Positions 18,422 to 26,723 of a stretch of 64,000 bases of DNA are shown in pieces. Both the position numbers and the translations under genes were made by a program. The DNA lies in contig CALFJB010000035.1 of NCBI GenBank assembly GCA_937877565.1, positions 124,001-188,000 of the forward strand, read 5' to 3'. Below the pieces are notes generated by a model. That model was not told where the DNA came from. It saw nothing but the letters and a program-made list of their open reading frames with translations, and made no database searches. This DNA is from an uncultured Selenomonadales bacterium. GTDB taxonomy: Bacteria; Bacillota; Negativicutes; Selenomonadales; Selenomonadaceae. Numbering within the stretch: position 1 is the stretch's first letter; the number at the start of each line of letters is the position of its first letter.

Positions 18422-18826
18422 TTAATATCCAAAAGTTACAAGTTTCCACTTGCCGCTGTCGGTACGTGCAAGCCACCATTGATAGTCTTTGTATTCGCTG
18501 TCAAGATTGAACGTCGTTTTTGTCGCCTTCGATGAAACGTAAAAATCACTGAAAAATTCTATGCACTGCACAAAATTTTTTTCAGGGCGTAAATCATTCA
18601 GCCAATTTAAATTTTCAATATTGTTGCATTCGTCGCCCGCGTACCGAATATTTTTCAGCTTGCAACCTTTCCACTTGCCAAATTGTTTCTTGATAATTTT
18701 AATTGCCGCGTTCATTTCAGTTTTATTGTAAATTTCTGATTCGCCGTAATTTATTTCAGCCGCCTCAACTTTTTCAAACGTCAACACAAAAATTACAATC
18801 AACACGCCTAAAAAAATTTTCTTCAT
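18422..18826 (-). CDS. Small exported protein of unknown function
   Basis: Predicted 134 residues with a signal peptide (MKKIFLGVLIVIFVLTFEKVEA). The mature part holds a cysteine pair (CKLKNIRYAGDEC) and ends in WWLARTDSGKWKLVTFGY, a short beta-rich DUF4829-like or NTF2-like tail; that comparison is only a guess. The ATG at 18826 follows GGCGGTGAT. It stands alone between repeat-rich gaps. Confidence 0.7.
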   Translation of the reverse strand: MKKIFLGVLIVIFVLTFEKVEAAEINYGESEIYNKTEMNAAIKIIKKQFGKWKGCKLKNIRYAGDECNNIENLNWLNDLRPEKNFVQCIEFFSDFYVSSKATKTTFNLDSEYKDYQWWLARTDSGKWKLVTFGY

Positions 18827-18863
18827 TTTAATCACCGCCGTAAATTATAAATTTTCTCATTTA

Positions 18864-18925
18864 ATAAAAAAAGCCCCCGCAGGGGATTTCAGAGACTAAG
18901 GATTAAAGACTAAAGGTTAGGGAAT
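18864..18925 (-). terminator. Terminator and CTAA repeats after putP
   Basis: The hairpin CCCC-CGCA-GGGG (about 18873-18885) is followed on the minus strand by a T run. Between it and the putP stop lie short ACTAAGGATTAAAGACTAAAGG repeats, of the same flavour as other gene ends in this window. Confidence 0.7.
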
Positions 18926-20403
18926 TAAATTTTACTTTCGTTTACCTTATCAAAAATTTCTAAAATATCTTTGTCAGGTTCTTTATCAAGTTTGCTGACA
19001 ATGTAAATTGAAATCAGCGAAAAAATAAATCCCGGAACAATTTCATAAAGTTCAAACGGCGCAAAATTTTTCCACGCAATAATCGTGACGCCGCCAACAA
19101 TTATACCGGCAATAACGCCAATTTTTGTAGTGCGTTTCCAAAACAAACTCATCAGCAACGCAGGACCAAACGCCGCGCCGAATCCCGCCCACGCATAAGC
19201 GACCATATCCAAAATAAAGCTGTCAGGATTGAATCCCAAATACACGGCGATTGACGCAATTATTAAAACCGACGCACGGGAAATCCAAACTAATTCAGTT
19301 TGCGTGGCGTCCTTTCTAAGCAAAGTTTTATAAAAGTCCTGCGCGAACGCCGACGCCGCAACCAACAACTGCGAAGACGCCGTTGACATTATCGCCGCCA
19401 AAACTGCTGATAAAACCACGCCTGCAATTATTGGCGGAAATAATTGGTTAGTCATTACTAAAAAAACTTTTTCAGAGTCCGTGCCTTCAAGCGGCGTTGT
19501 CAAATAAACCGTGCCGACCATTCCTACTGCAACCGCCGCCGCCAAACTCAAAATAACCCACGTCATTGCAATTCTTGTGGCTTGCGGCAATTCGGCTGTA
19601 GATTTTATCGCCATAAATCTAACCAAAATATGCGGTTGTCCAAAATATCCTATCCCCCACGCCATTAAAGAAATTATTTCAATTAAAGTTATTGTGGTGC
19701 CTTCAGGTTTTAAAAATGGATCAAACATTGACGCCTTGTAATTTGAAATTGCCGTGACTGTTTCGCCGAATCCGCCCAAACTCATTGCCGCGCAAATTGG
19801 TACAAGTAAAATTGCAAAAAACATCATCACGCCTTGTATAAAATCTGTTCGGCTTACTGCCAAAAATCCGCCAATTAATGTATAAAAAACTACCGAACCC
19901 GCGCCGAGCATTATTGCAACTGAAAAATCTAATCCAAAAACCGTTTCAAATAATTTTCCCGCTGATACAAAGCCGCTTGAAGTGTAAAGTACAAAAAATA
20001 TCAGAATGAAAACTGCGGGAACAATTCTTAAAAGGTTGCTGTCATCTTTGTAACGATTCTGCAAAAATTCAGGGAGCGTTAAAGCGTTGCCGGCAAGTTC
20101 GGTATATCTGCGAAGACGCGCCGCCACAAATTGCCAATTCGCCCATGTTCCTATTGCAATTCCAACGGCGATCCAGCCCGCGTTTAATCCCGCCAAATAT
20201 GCAAAGCCCGGAACGCCCATAAGCATCCAACCGCTCATATCTGACGCCTCCGCACTTAGCGAAGTTACCCACGCGCCTAATCTGCGGTTGCCTAAAAAAT
20301 AATCGCTCATATTTTTTGTCTGGCGGTAGTAGTAAACGCCTATTGCCATCATCAAGCCAATATAAAACACGAAGGCATTAATAATCATTGCGTCATTTGT
20401 CAC
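18925..20403 (-). CDS. putP: Sodium/proline symporter PutP
   Basis: A 492-residue SSS-family symporter with about 13 membrane segments. Typical signatures are SDYFLGNRRLGAWVTSLSAEASDMSGW in the first helices, WANWQFVAARLRRY, and IMSTASSQLLVAASAFAQDFYK in the later sodium-site region. PutP couples proline uptake to sodium at the inner membrane. The GTG at 20403 has GGAG 8 bases upstream. It is apparently transcribed alone. Confidence 0.92.
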   Translation of the reverse strand: MTNDAMIINAFVFYIGLMMAIGVYYYRQTKNMSDYFLGNRRLGAWVTSLSAEASDMSGWMLMGVPGFAYLAGLNAGWIAVGIAIGTWANWQFVAARLRRYTELAGNALTLPEFLQNRYKDDSNLLRIVPAVFILIFFVLYTSSGFVSAGKLFETVFGLDFSVAIMLGAGSVVFYTLIGGFLAVSRTDFIQGVMMFFAILLVPICAAMSLGGFGETVTAISNYKASMFDPFLKPEGTTITLIEIISLMAWGIGYFGQPHILVRFMAIKSTAELPQATRIAMTWVILSLAAAVAVGMVGTVYLTTPLEGTDSEKVFLVMTNQLFPPIIAGVVLSAVLAAIMSTASSQLLVAASAFAQDFYKTLLRKDATQTELVWISRASVLIIASIAVYLGFNPDSFILDMVAYAWAGFGAAFGPALLMSLFWKRTTKIGVIAGIIVGGVTIIAWKNFAPFELYEIVPGFIFSLISIYIVSKLDKEPDKDILEIFDKVNESKI

Positions 20404-20470
20404 TTAACCAACTCCTCAAAAAAAATACCCGACAATTATAATTGCCGAGAAATTCTTTGTAAAGTTTTTG

Positions 20471-21385
20471 TTAATTGGATTCGCGCAGGCGCAATTTGTA
20501 ATTCGGTTTATGGCGTTTGAGTAATTTTTTTACAAGCTGAAGATTTTCTGATGCATTTGAATCACCGGCTGAAACTGCCTTTCTATACCAACGCAAAGCC
20601 TTTGGATAATTTTTGTACTCTCTGTACAAATCGCCCATCAGCGTCATTGCAATAATATTTCCGTGTTTTATCGCCTTGCTCAACCAATAATGAGCTGGTT
20701 CAAAACATTCAGGCGCGTAAGTCATCATCATTCCAAAATTTGCCATACAATCGACGTTGCCCAATTTTGCGCCGTCAAAGTAGCAATTTTGCGCGCTGTC
20801 AAATTCGTCAAGTTCCATGTACAAATCGCCTAATTCGTTGAACGCCTCAAGATTATCCATTGACATTGCCTTTTGATAAAGTTTTATAGCCTTGTTTAAA
20901 TTATCTTTAATTGAATTTTCGACGGCGTAATATCCCGCCACTAAACGAATTGATTCAGAATCTTTAAGGCTTTCGGCTTTTTTCAGCCAATATTGCGCAG
21001 TTTTTTTATCATAGTAAACATTGCGGTAAACGTCGGCAAGATTCAACATTGCTGTAGCGTCGTTATATTCGGCAGATTTTTTATACCATTTTATTGCTTC
21101 TTCGTAGTCTTTAAGCGTCCAAAAAACATATCCAACGTTATTCATTGCTCCGGCGTGTCCACAATCCGCCGCCTTTTTGAACCAGTAAATTGCTTTTTCA
21201 ATATCCTGTTCAATGCCGCCCAATTCTTCAAAATACAAACTGCCGCAAGCCATCATTGCAGGAACAATTCCGGCGTTTGCCGCCTCAAGATAATATTTCA
21301 ACGCGGTAATTTTATCGTTTTTGTCGGACGCACGGCACGCCATTTTAAAATACTGTTCAGGTGTGTAAGTTTTTTTCGTGTTCAC
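20471..21385 (-). CDS. Sel1/TPR-like repeat protein
   Basis: A 304-residue protein built almost entirely of Sel1-like repeats of about 34-36 residues (for example AIYWFKKAADCGHAGAMNNVGYVF, AIKWYKKSAEYNDATAMLNLADVY, AQNCYFDGAKLGNVDCMANFGMMM, ALRWYRKAVSAGDSNASENL). These repeats form a helical solenoid used for protein binding. There is no signal peptide, so it is probably cytoplasmic. It starts at a GTG after GAGGTG. It lies between putP and the ABC transporter ATPase gene. Confidence 0.85.
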   Translation of the reverse strand: MNTKKTYTPEQYFKMACRASDKNDKITALKYYLEAANAGIVPAMMACGSLYFEELGGIEQDIEKAIYWFKKAADCGHAGAMNNVGYVFWTLKDYEEAIKWYKKSAEYNDATAMLNLADVYRNVYYDKKTAQYWLKKAESLKDSESIRLVAGYYAVENSIKDNLNKAIKLYQKAMSMDNLEAFNELGDLYMELDEFDSAQNCYFDGAKLGNVDCMANFGMMMTYAPECFEPAHYWLSKAIKHGNIIAMTLMGDLYREYKNYPKALRWYRKAVSAGDSNASENLQLVKKLLKRHKPNYKLRLRESN

Positions 21386-21427
21386 AGTTGCACCTCAAAT
21401 TTTTCTTGCAGTTTAGCAAATTAGCCT

Positions 21428-22087
21428 TTAGGCGTCAACAATTTTACCGCCTTGCAAATGAATTATTTTATCTGCGATTTTCGGTAAAATTGAAAAATCG
21501 TGCGTTATGAAAAGCATTGCAATTTTTTTTTCGGCACGAAGTTTATTTAACAATTTTAAAATTTGTGCTTGAGTTGTAACGTCAAGCGCGGAAGTTGCTT
21601 CGTCACAAATTAAAAGTTTTGGCAAAATTGAAATTGCCCGCGCTATTGCGGCGCGTTGACATTGTCCGCCGGAAACTTCGTGAGGATATTTTTCTACAAA
21701 GTCCGCCGTTAATCCTACTTCAGCCAATAGATTTTTTATTTGTTCGTCGATATTTTTAAAATTGAAATTTTTCATTGGCTCGGCGATACTCCAGCCTAAA
21801 GTTTTGCGCGGGTCAAATGATTCTTCCGGCAGTTGAAAAATCATTTGCATATTTTTATAGACGGATTTTAAATTTTTTTCAACGGTAATATTTTCGCCGT
21901 CCAAAAAAATTTCGCCGCTGTCAGCAGGAATAAACCGCGCAATAATTTTAGCAAGCGTCGATTTTCCGCAACCGCTTTTACCGACCACGCCTAAACATTC
22001 GCCCGCGTCTACGCTAAAATTTATATCATTCAAAATAACTTTATCGCCGAAACTTTTTTTCAAATTTTTAACTTCCAAAATCGCCAT
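21428..22087 (-). CDS. ABC transporter ATPase (NikE/DppF type)
   Basis: A 219-residue ABC ATPase with Walker A GKSGCGKST, signature VSGGQCQRAAIARA, Walker B LLICDEATSALD and switch THDFS. The domain order and ATSALD ending place it in the nickel/peptide group. It is the second ATPase of an ABC system whose permeases and binding protein lie at 26.7-30.3 kb. It is a little short, missing the ~50-residue C-terminal oligopeptide extension, as NikE often is. A 225-base repeat-bearing gap separates it from the other ATPase gene. Confidence 0.88.
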   Translation of the reverse strand: MAILEVKNLKKSFGDKVILNDINFSVDAGECLGVVGKSGCGKSTLAKIIARFIPADSGEIFLDGENITVEKNLKSVYKNMQMIFQLPEESFDPRKTLGWSIAEPMKNFNFKNIDEQIKNLLAEVGLTADFVEKYPHEVSGGQCQRAAIARAISILPKLLICDEATSALDVTTQAQILKLLNKLRAEKKIAMLFITHDFSILPKIADKIIHLQGGKIVDA

Positions 22088-22139
22088 AAAAAACTCCCGA
22101 TTACTTAAACAATTTTTTCCATTGCATATAAATAATTAT

Positions 22140-22294
22140 TTTTTGCAAAGAATTTTTTATTTTTAAAACGGCATTTCTTTTCGTTTTTGAAAAAAAGAAA
22201 AGAAACGCCTAGCAAAGAAAAGAAAAACTGCCGCCCATAACGCCATCACGGCGTTAAGCGCGGCGCGGCGGTCATCCGTGACCGCCGTCTTTTT
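22140..22294. repeat. Palindromic repeat region between the two ATPase genes
   Basis: The gap holds an A/T palindrome (GGCATTTCTTTTCG ... AAGAAAAGAAACGCC, about 22170-22209), AACGCC/GGCGTT, and a perfect 9-base stem CGGCGGTCA / TGACCGCCG (22266-22274 and 22279-22287) followed by TCTTTTT. That last hairpin would be a plus-strand terminator although all genes here run the other way. The first palindrome resembles the one near 48719. Confidence 0.6.
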
Positions 22295-22312
22295 GATACG
22301 ATTCAACATCGC

Positions 22313-23062
22313 TTAAAAACTTGCCGAAATTAATTCCCGCGTGTAATTTTCTTGCGGCGAATTGAAAATTTTTTCAGCCGCGCCAAATTCTATTATTTTG
22401 CCGTCGCGCAGGATTAAAATTTTGTCCGCCATATATTTTGCCACTTTCAAATTATGTGTAACCATTACGATTGAAACGCCGTACAATTCGCGCAGTTTTA
22501 AAAATTCTTCAACAACGCTTACTTGAGTTTCGGGATCAAGTGCGCTTGTCGGTTCATCTGCCAATAAAAGTTGCGGCTGTAAAATCATCGCCGCCAATAT
22601 TCCGGCGCGTTGTCCCATTCCGCCGCTTAATTGAAATGGATATTTTTCAAGTGCAGTTTCTTCAAGATTTATATTTTGCATTATGACTTTTGCACGGTTT
22701 AAAAATTCCTCACGACTCCAATTTTTATGAGCTTGTACAGATTCAAAAATTTGTTCGCCGATTTTACGAATTGGACAGAATGACGCCGTTGCATTTTGAA
22801 AAATGTAGCCAATTTCCGCACCTGCCATTTTGCGCCGTTCATCTGAATTTAAATTTATAATATTTTTGCCGTTGAAAAAAATTTGCCCGCCGGTAATTTT
22901 GCCGCCGCTCAAAATTCCGGCAACGCTTTTTAAAATCGTAGTTTTGCCGCTTCCACTTTCACCGACAATAACTAAAATTTCGCCGCGTTCAACTGAAAAA
23001 TTTATGCCGTGAACAATTTTTTTTTCGCCGTAAGCAATGCAAAGATTTTTTATGTTTAACAA
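22313..23062 (-). CDS. ABC transporter ATPase (NikD/DppD type)
   Basis: Predicted 249 residues with Walker A GESGSGKTT, signature LSGGMGQRAG, Walker B LLLADEPTSALDPE and switch VTHNLK. The TTG at 23062 is preferred because GGAG lies 6 bases upstream; an in-frame TTG at 23074 has no such site. It couples ATP hydrolysis to import of nickel, opines or peptides. It follows the GT9-like gene of the sugar module, so the transporter operon is interrupted between its binding protein (26724-28265) and this gene. Confidence 0.88.
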   Translation of the reverse strand: MLNIKNLCIAYGEKKIVHGINFSVERGEILVIVGESGSGKTTILKSVAGILSGGKITGGQIFFNGKNIINLNSDERRKMAGAEIGYIFQNATASFCPIRKIGEQIFESVQAHKNWSREEFLNRAKVIMQNINLEETALEKYPFQLSGGMGQRAGILAAMILQPQLLLADEPTSALDPETQVSVVEEFLKLRELYGVSIVMVTHNLKVAKYMADKILILRDGKIIEFGAAEKIFNSPQENYTRELISASF

Positions 23063-23092
23063 TTTTTTCTCCAATTTAAAAAATTTGTCGTC

Positions 23093-24127
23093 CTAAAGTT
23101 TTTCCAATTCGGTTAAAATAGCCGCCATTAAATCTTCTTCCGTGATATATACGTTTGAGTTGTCAATATTTTTAAAAGCCAAATTTGAAACATTGATTGA
23201 AGTTGCCGCATATTTTTCAGAAATAAGTTTTAATTCGTTGAGCATTGGAGCGGCAGTATAGAAAGTGCGGCTATTACTTTCCGGAAAAACAGTTTTTAAA
23301 TCATAATACCAGCCAAATGTACCCATCACGGCGAATAAATTAGCTTTTGTAAAAGACAGTACGTCAAAAATACCTGATCTCATTCCAATGCAACATTTCA
23401 CTTTATCGGCAATATAACAAAGCTCGTTTATATTCACTTCCAAAGGTTCATTTCCAAATTGGAAAGAATCTTTTTGATTTTGGTGATTTTTTCCGATATT
23501 TTCATAAACTGTATAGCCGCGTTCGTTAAATTCACGGGTCAATTTCCTCCAAAAATTACTAAATTTATCACTATTCATTTCTAAATAAGAACTGCAAACG
23601 GGAAAAAGTATTACCGTGCGTTCTTTATCAAGATTGTACTTTTGGTGAAGTTCAGCTTTTCTGGATTCATCAATGTCTGCAATAATTGGATTATGAATAG
23701 GAGTATCTAACGGCAAGCCATAATTTTTTTTATATCTGTCTAAAAAATATAATTCTCTGTCCATAAAATACGGCTCAAATTTGCGGTTCATATTAAGAGG
23801 AAAATGTCCATAAATGTAACCTTCGCCGGAATATTTTCCGGTTGCTATTATGTACCGTTGCAAGCTCAACATCATTTCAAGCGGAATGTAAAAAATTTCT
23901 CTAACACCGTCAAATTTAATTTTGAAATCTTTAAAACGTTCTTGCACCAACAAAATAATATCCTTGTTGTACTTTTTCTTTAAAGCGTGTGCCAAAATTC
24001 CATTAAAAATAAAATCGCCGATACTTGCCGGCATGATAACAACCAAATGATTAGCTCCGATAATTCGGCTCATGAATCCATTAAAAAAATTTTCAAGTTG
24101 TTGAAACTGCGGGGATATTTGGGGCAT
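23093..24127 (-). CDS. Glycosyltransferase, GT9/heptosyltransferase-like
   Basis: Predicted 344 residues. The N-terminal Rossmann half begins HLVVIMPASIGDFIFNGILAHALKKKY, as in heptosyltransferase-like GT-B enzymes. The C-terminal half contains ILFPVCSSYLEMNSDKFSNFW, ELCYIADKVKCCIGMRSGIFDVL and FAVMGTFGWYYDL, which resembles the nucleotide-sugar site region of GT9. The ATG at 24127 follows AAGGGAGGAAATTTTTTT; an upstream in-frame ATG at 24169 lacks a site. It lies 16 bases after the HAD gene. It probably transfers a sugar or a modified sugar phosphate to a surface glycan. Confidence 0.7.
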   Translation of the reverse strand: MPQISPQFQQLENFFNGFMSRIIGANHLVVIMPASIGDFIFNGILAHALKKKYNKDIILLVQERFKDFKIKFDGVREIFYIPLEMMLSLQRYIIATGKYSGEGYIYGHFPLNMNRKFEPYFMDRELYFLDRYKKNYGLPLDTPIHNPIIADIDESRKAELHQKYNLDKERTVILFPVCSSYLEMNSDKFSNFWRKLTREFNERGYTVYENIGKNHQNQKDSFQFGNEPLEVNINELCYIADKVKCCIGMRSGIFDVLSFTKANLFAVMGTFGWYYDLKTVFPESNSRTFYTAAPMLNELKLISEKYAATSINVSNLAFKNIDNSNVYITEEDLMAAILTELEKL

Positions 24128-24143
24128 AAAAAAATTTCCTCCC

Positions 24144-24518
24144 TTACAAATCAGGATTTTCAATGACATTAATTGCTAAAGTCTGATCTCGATTCAAATT
24201 TACAGCATACCCCATTTTTAAGCCGCTGGGTTTATCGTCGTTAATCAAAATTCTTTCGCCGTTAGGAGCGTCAAAAATTATGTGATTGTATCGAACGCCG
24301 TTAGACTTCAAAAAATTTTCTGTAGTCTCACGATATTTTGACTCCCGCGCCGTTACGAAAATTATCATATCTTTTGCGGGAATTTTTAATAAAAATTCTT
24401 TTGCGCCCGGCAAAAAAGTATCGACGCCGTCAATTTTGTAGCCGTTATGTTTCAAAATTGTACCGTCCAAATCTAAAATCCAAGTGTGGCTTAATTGGGA
24501 TAAAACTAATTTTTTCAT
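24144..24518 (-). CDS. HAD-superfamily phosphatase
   Basis: A 124-residue compact HAD protein without a cap. Motif I is WILDLDGTIL (nucleophile D16, D18), motif II is the T of FVTARESKYR, a lysine candidate is present in the KSNG region, and motif IV is ILINDDKPSG. Small HAD proteins of this kind occur in capsule loci, where they remove phosphate from sugar phosphates. It starts 2 bases after the stop of the APH-SIS gene. Confidence 0.8.
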   Translation of the reverse strand: MKKLVLSQLSHTWILDLDGTILKHNGYKIDGVDTFLPGAKEFLLKIPAKDMIIFVTARESKYRETTENFLKSNGVRYNHIIFDAPNGERILINDDKPSGLKMGYAVNLNRDQTLAINVIENPDL

Positions 24519-24520
24519 AA

Positions 24521-26137
24521 TTAACTTACCCTTTGTAACTTTTTGCCAATGGCTCCGCCGGGATGATTCGGTTTAAAATCTTCCTCCAGCGATAAATTTA
24601 AACGTTTGGCAAGATTAATTGCAAGCGTCTGCAATACAATCAAATTTAAAGTCGTTGAATTGTTTGGTACAATATTCCATAAATCGCCTTCGTGTTCCAA
24701 GTGGATAACCAATTTGTTACCTATCATATCAGCCAATGTACTTTGGCGGTTGCAAGTCATCAGCCACAAATTAACATTCGGACGTTTCAACAAAAGACTT
24801 GTCAAGTAAACAGATTCTTCAGTTGTGCCGCTTTTTGAAAGAATTATAACCAAGTCGCCGCCGTGAATCATTCCCATATCGCCGTGAATTGCGGAATTTG
24901 TATGCAAAAAGCCAGCGTTCAATCCCATTGAAAGCATCGTGCCGACAAATTTTTCACATATCGGAACATTTTTGCCGAGTCCCGAAACAATAATTTTGTG
25001 TCCGCTTTTCAAAGTTTTTTCGCAATCGTCAAGCAAACTTTCAATTTGATAAGTTGAAATTGAGCGCAGGGAATTTTCTATGTAATTCATATTTGTTTCA
25101 AAGTAGCTATAAGCATTTTCCATTCTCAAGGCGTCTTCAAGGCAATACAGACCAAAATAAAACGCGCCGCAAATTGAATCGTAATCTTCCCAAGCGTAAG
25201 TAGTCAAGGACAGCCAAATAATAGCCAAAAGTAATTTCATTTGCCCTTTGGTAACTTCGCCGTCAAGCAGGCGGAAAAATTCTTCTTCCAACGCCTCCCA
25301 ATTATTTGAGGCAATTTCAAGCGTAACTTCGTTTTCATTTATATCAAGGGTAAAACGTTTCAAGTTAAATTGATCGTAATTGCTGAAAAGCGAATAGTAC
25401 AATTTTACCCAATCATAGGCAACGTCGCCGAAAAGTTCGGTAGTACCGAAATAGCCGCGTGGATCAATTAACACCGGCTCGGTATCGTGCCGCAACATCA
25501 TATTACTAAATGTGCAGTCGCCGTGAATCAATTTAAATTCTTTCGGCAGGTAACCCATAATTAAATCTTCGACGTGTTGACGATGATAAAAAATATTTCG
25601 GCAGACTTTGCCGTTAATTTTTACGTTTTTTTCATTTGCGAAGGGTACAAGCTCACGAACTTTTTTCAGCCTGTCAAAAGTTTTGTCAATGTAAGCCACG
25701 CGATAACTTTTTTCATCAGCGGGAACGGATTCAAGGTTGTGTACTTCTCTAAGGCAGGAAATAATTTTGTCCAGAATAATTTTTTTCTGTTCGTTCGCAA
25801 TGTAGGTGTACTCATAAATATTTTGCCCGTCAATCAATTCCATACAAAGCGGCTCATAGCTGTAAATTGTAGGGATATTTTTGAAATTCAATTTGCGAAT
25901 GTTTTTGTACCACGCAATTTCACGGACTGCCAAATTTTTGCCTTGTTCGTCAATTCCGTATTTAATGACTTTGTCGCCTTCAATATCAATTCTATTGAAC
26001 GGGCGGCAACGCATTTTGGGAAGTTTGCTCCATTCGCTGTAAATTCCATATTCTTTTGTACCGTAAAGCGGCGATTCTTCAAATTCAAAATTTTTGGATT
26101 GTAACCAGCGGACAAATTCGCCCTCTTCAGGTAACAC
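24521..26137 (-). CDS. APH-type kinase plus SIS domain (downstream part of a broken fusion)
   Basis: This frame gives 538 residues from a GTG at 26137, the last base of a G9 run. Residues ~40-330 form an aminoglycoside/choline-kinase fold with LIHGDCTFSNMML (the HGDxxxxN catalytic loop) and VLIDPRG. Residues ~350-538 form a SIS domain of the KdsD/GmhA type (GHKIIVSGLGKNVPICEKFVGTML, ILSKSGTTEES). Such domains isomerise or bind phosphosugars. In the correct frame the N-terminus joins the nucleotidyltransferase upstream to give one protein of about 708-709 residues. The GTG has no proper ribosome site, so translation on its own is doubtful; an internal ATG at 26023 also lacks a clear site. Confidence 0.75.
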   Translation of the reverse strand: MLPEEGEFVRWLQSKNFEFEESPLYGTKEYGIYSEWSKLPKMRCRPFNRIDIEGDKVIKYGIDEQGKNLAVREIAWYKNIRKLNFKNIPTIYSYEPLCMELIDGQNIYEYTYIANEQKKIILDKIISCLREVHNLESVPADEKSYRVAYIDKTFDRLKKVRELVPFANEKNVKINGKVCRNIFYHRQHVEDLIMGYLPKEFKLIHGDCTFSNMMLRHDTEPVLIDPRGYFGTTELFGDVAYDWVKLYYSLFSNYDQFNLKRFTLDINENEVTLEIASNNWEALEEEFFRLLDGEVTKGQMKLLLAIIWLSLTTYAWEDYDSICGAFYFGLYCLEDALRMENAYSYFETNMNYIENSLRSISTYQIESLLDDCEKTLKSGHKIIVSGLGKNVPICEKFVGTMLSMGLNAGFLHTNSAIHGDMGMIHGGDLVIILSKSGTTEESVYLTSLLLKRPNVNLWLMTCNRQSTLADMIGNKLVIHLEHEGDLWNIVPNNSTTLNLIVLQTLAINLAKRLNLSLEEDFKPNHPGGAIGKKLQRVS

Positions 26138-26649
26138 CCCCCCCCAGTCAGATTATTTTCAGATTGCAAAAGTAAATTTTTATCGTTGAAAATAAACATA
26201 CCGGCGACGCCGTGATCGTTGCTTGCCTCTTCGATAAATTTTCCGTTGGAATAGCTCCAGCGGCAAGAAAAATCTTTTGAAATACCGATGACATTTTTAT
26301 TTGTTTCGGGAATTTCATAATCTGACGGCAAAATTAAATCGCACCAAATCAGCATAAATTTTTCATTTGGCGGAATTAAATTGAGTGCGTCGTTTAAGCC
26401 GGAGCAAGTACCTTTGTGTTTTGAGGCGTTGACAATTTCATAATCGACAGTGGCAAAAGTTTTCAAATATCTTTCGAGTACGTCAATTTTGTAATCGCCA
26501 ATGACTATAAATTTTTTGTTCGGATATTTTTTGAACAAATGAAAAATCATCGGCAGATTATTAACCGGCACTAACGCCTTAGGCTTATTCTTCGTCAAAA
26601 GCTCCATGCGACTTCCGCGCCCGCCGGCTTGAACAATTATATAATCCAA
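25888..26649 (-). CDS. Sugar/choline-phosphate nucleotidyltransferase, frame-broken at G9
   Basis: The first ~171 residues form an NTP-transferase domain: MDYIIVQAGGRGSRM ... NKPKALVPV (the GGxGxR...PK signature), then IVNASKHKGTCSGL and an acidic metal site LIWCDLIL. From the G9 run onward the frame encodes about 82 residues unlike any family and overlaps the APH-SIS gene, so this tail is not native. The domain would attach a sugar or alcohol phosphate to CMP or another nucleotide. The ATG has a GGAGGG site. It is followed, after the tract, by kinase, SIS, HAD and glycosyltransferase functions, a complete set for making and transferring an activated sugar. Confidence 0.75.
   Translation of the reverse strand: MDYIIVQAGGRGSRMELLTKNKPKALVPVNNLPMIFHLFKKYPNKKFIVIGDYKIDVLERYLKTFATVDYEIVNASKHKGTCSGLNDALNLIPPNEKFMLIWCDLILPSDYEIPETNKNVIGISKDFSCRWSYSNGKFIEEASNDHGVAGMFIFNDKNLLLQSENNLTGGGCYLKRANLSAGYNPKILNLKNRRFTVQKNMEFTANGANFPKCVAARSIELILKATKSLNTELTNKAKIWQSVKLRGTKTFAN
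26137..26145 (-). repeat. Homopolymer run of nine G (minus strand)
   Basis: Nine C on the plus strand (26137-26145) lie inside coding sequence. With 9 G the nucleotidyltransferase frame runs into about 82 unrelated codons. With 10 or 7 G, or a -1 ribosomal slip, it continues into the APH-SIS frame. Such tracts are classical contingency loci in surface-sugar genes of other bacteria, but they are also sites of sequencing error. Confidence 0.8.
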
Positions 26650-26723
26650 AATGTTCCCTCCTCTGTGATTTTAAAAAGTTTAAAGAAATATATCACTAAA
26701 GGGAAAAATTTTCAATCGTCAAA

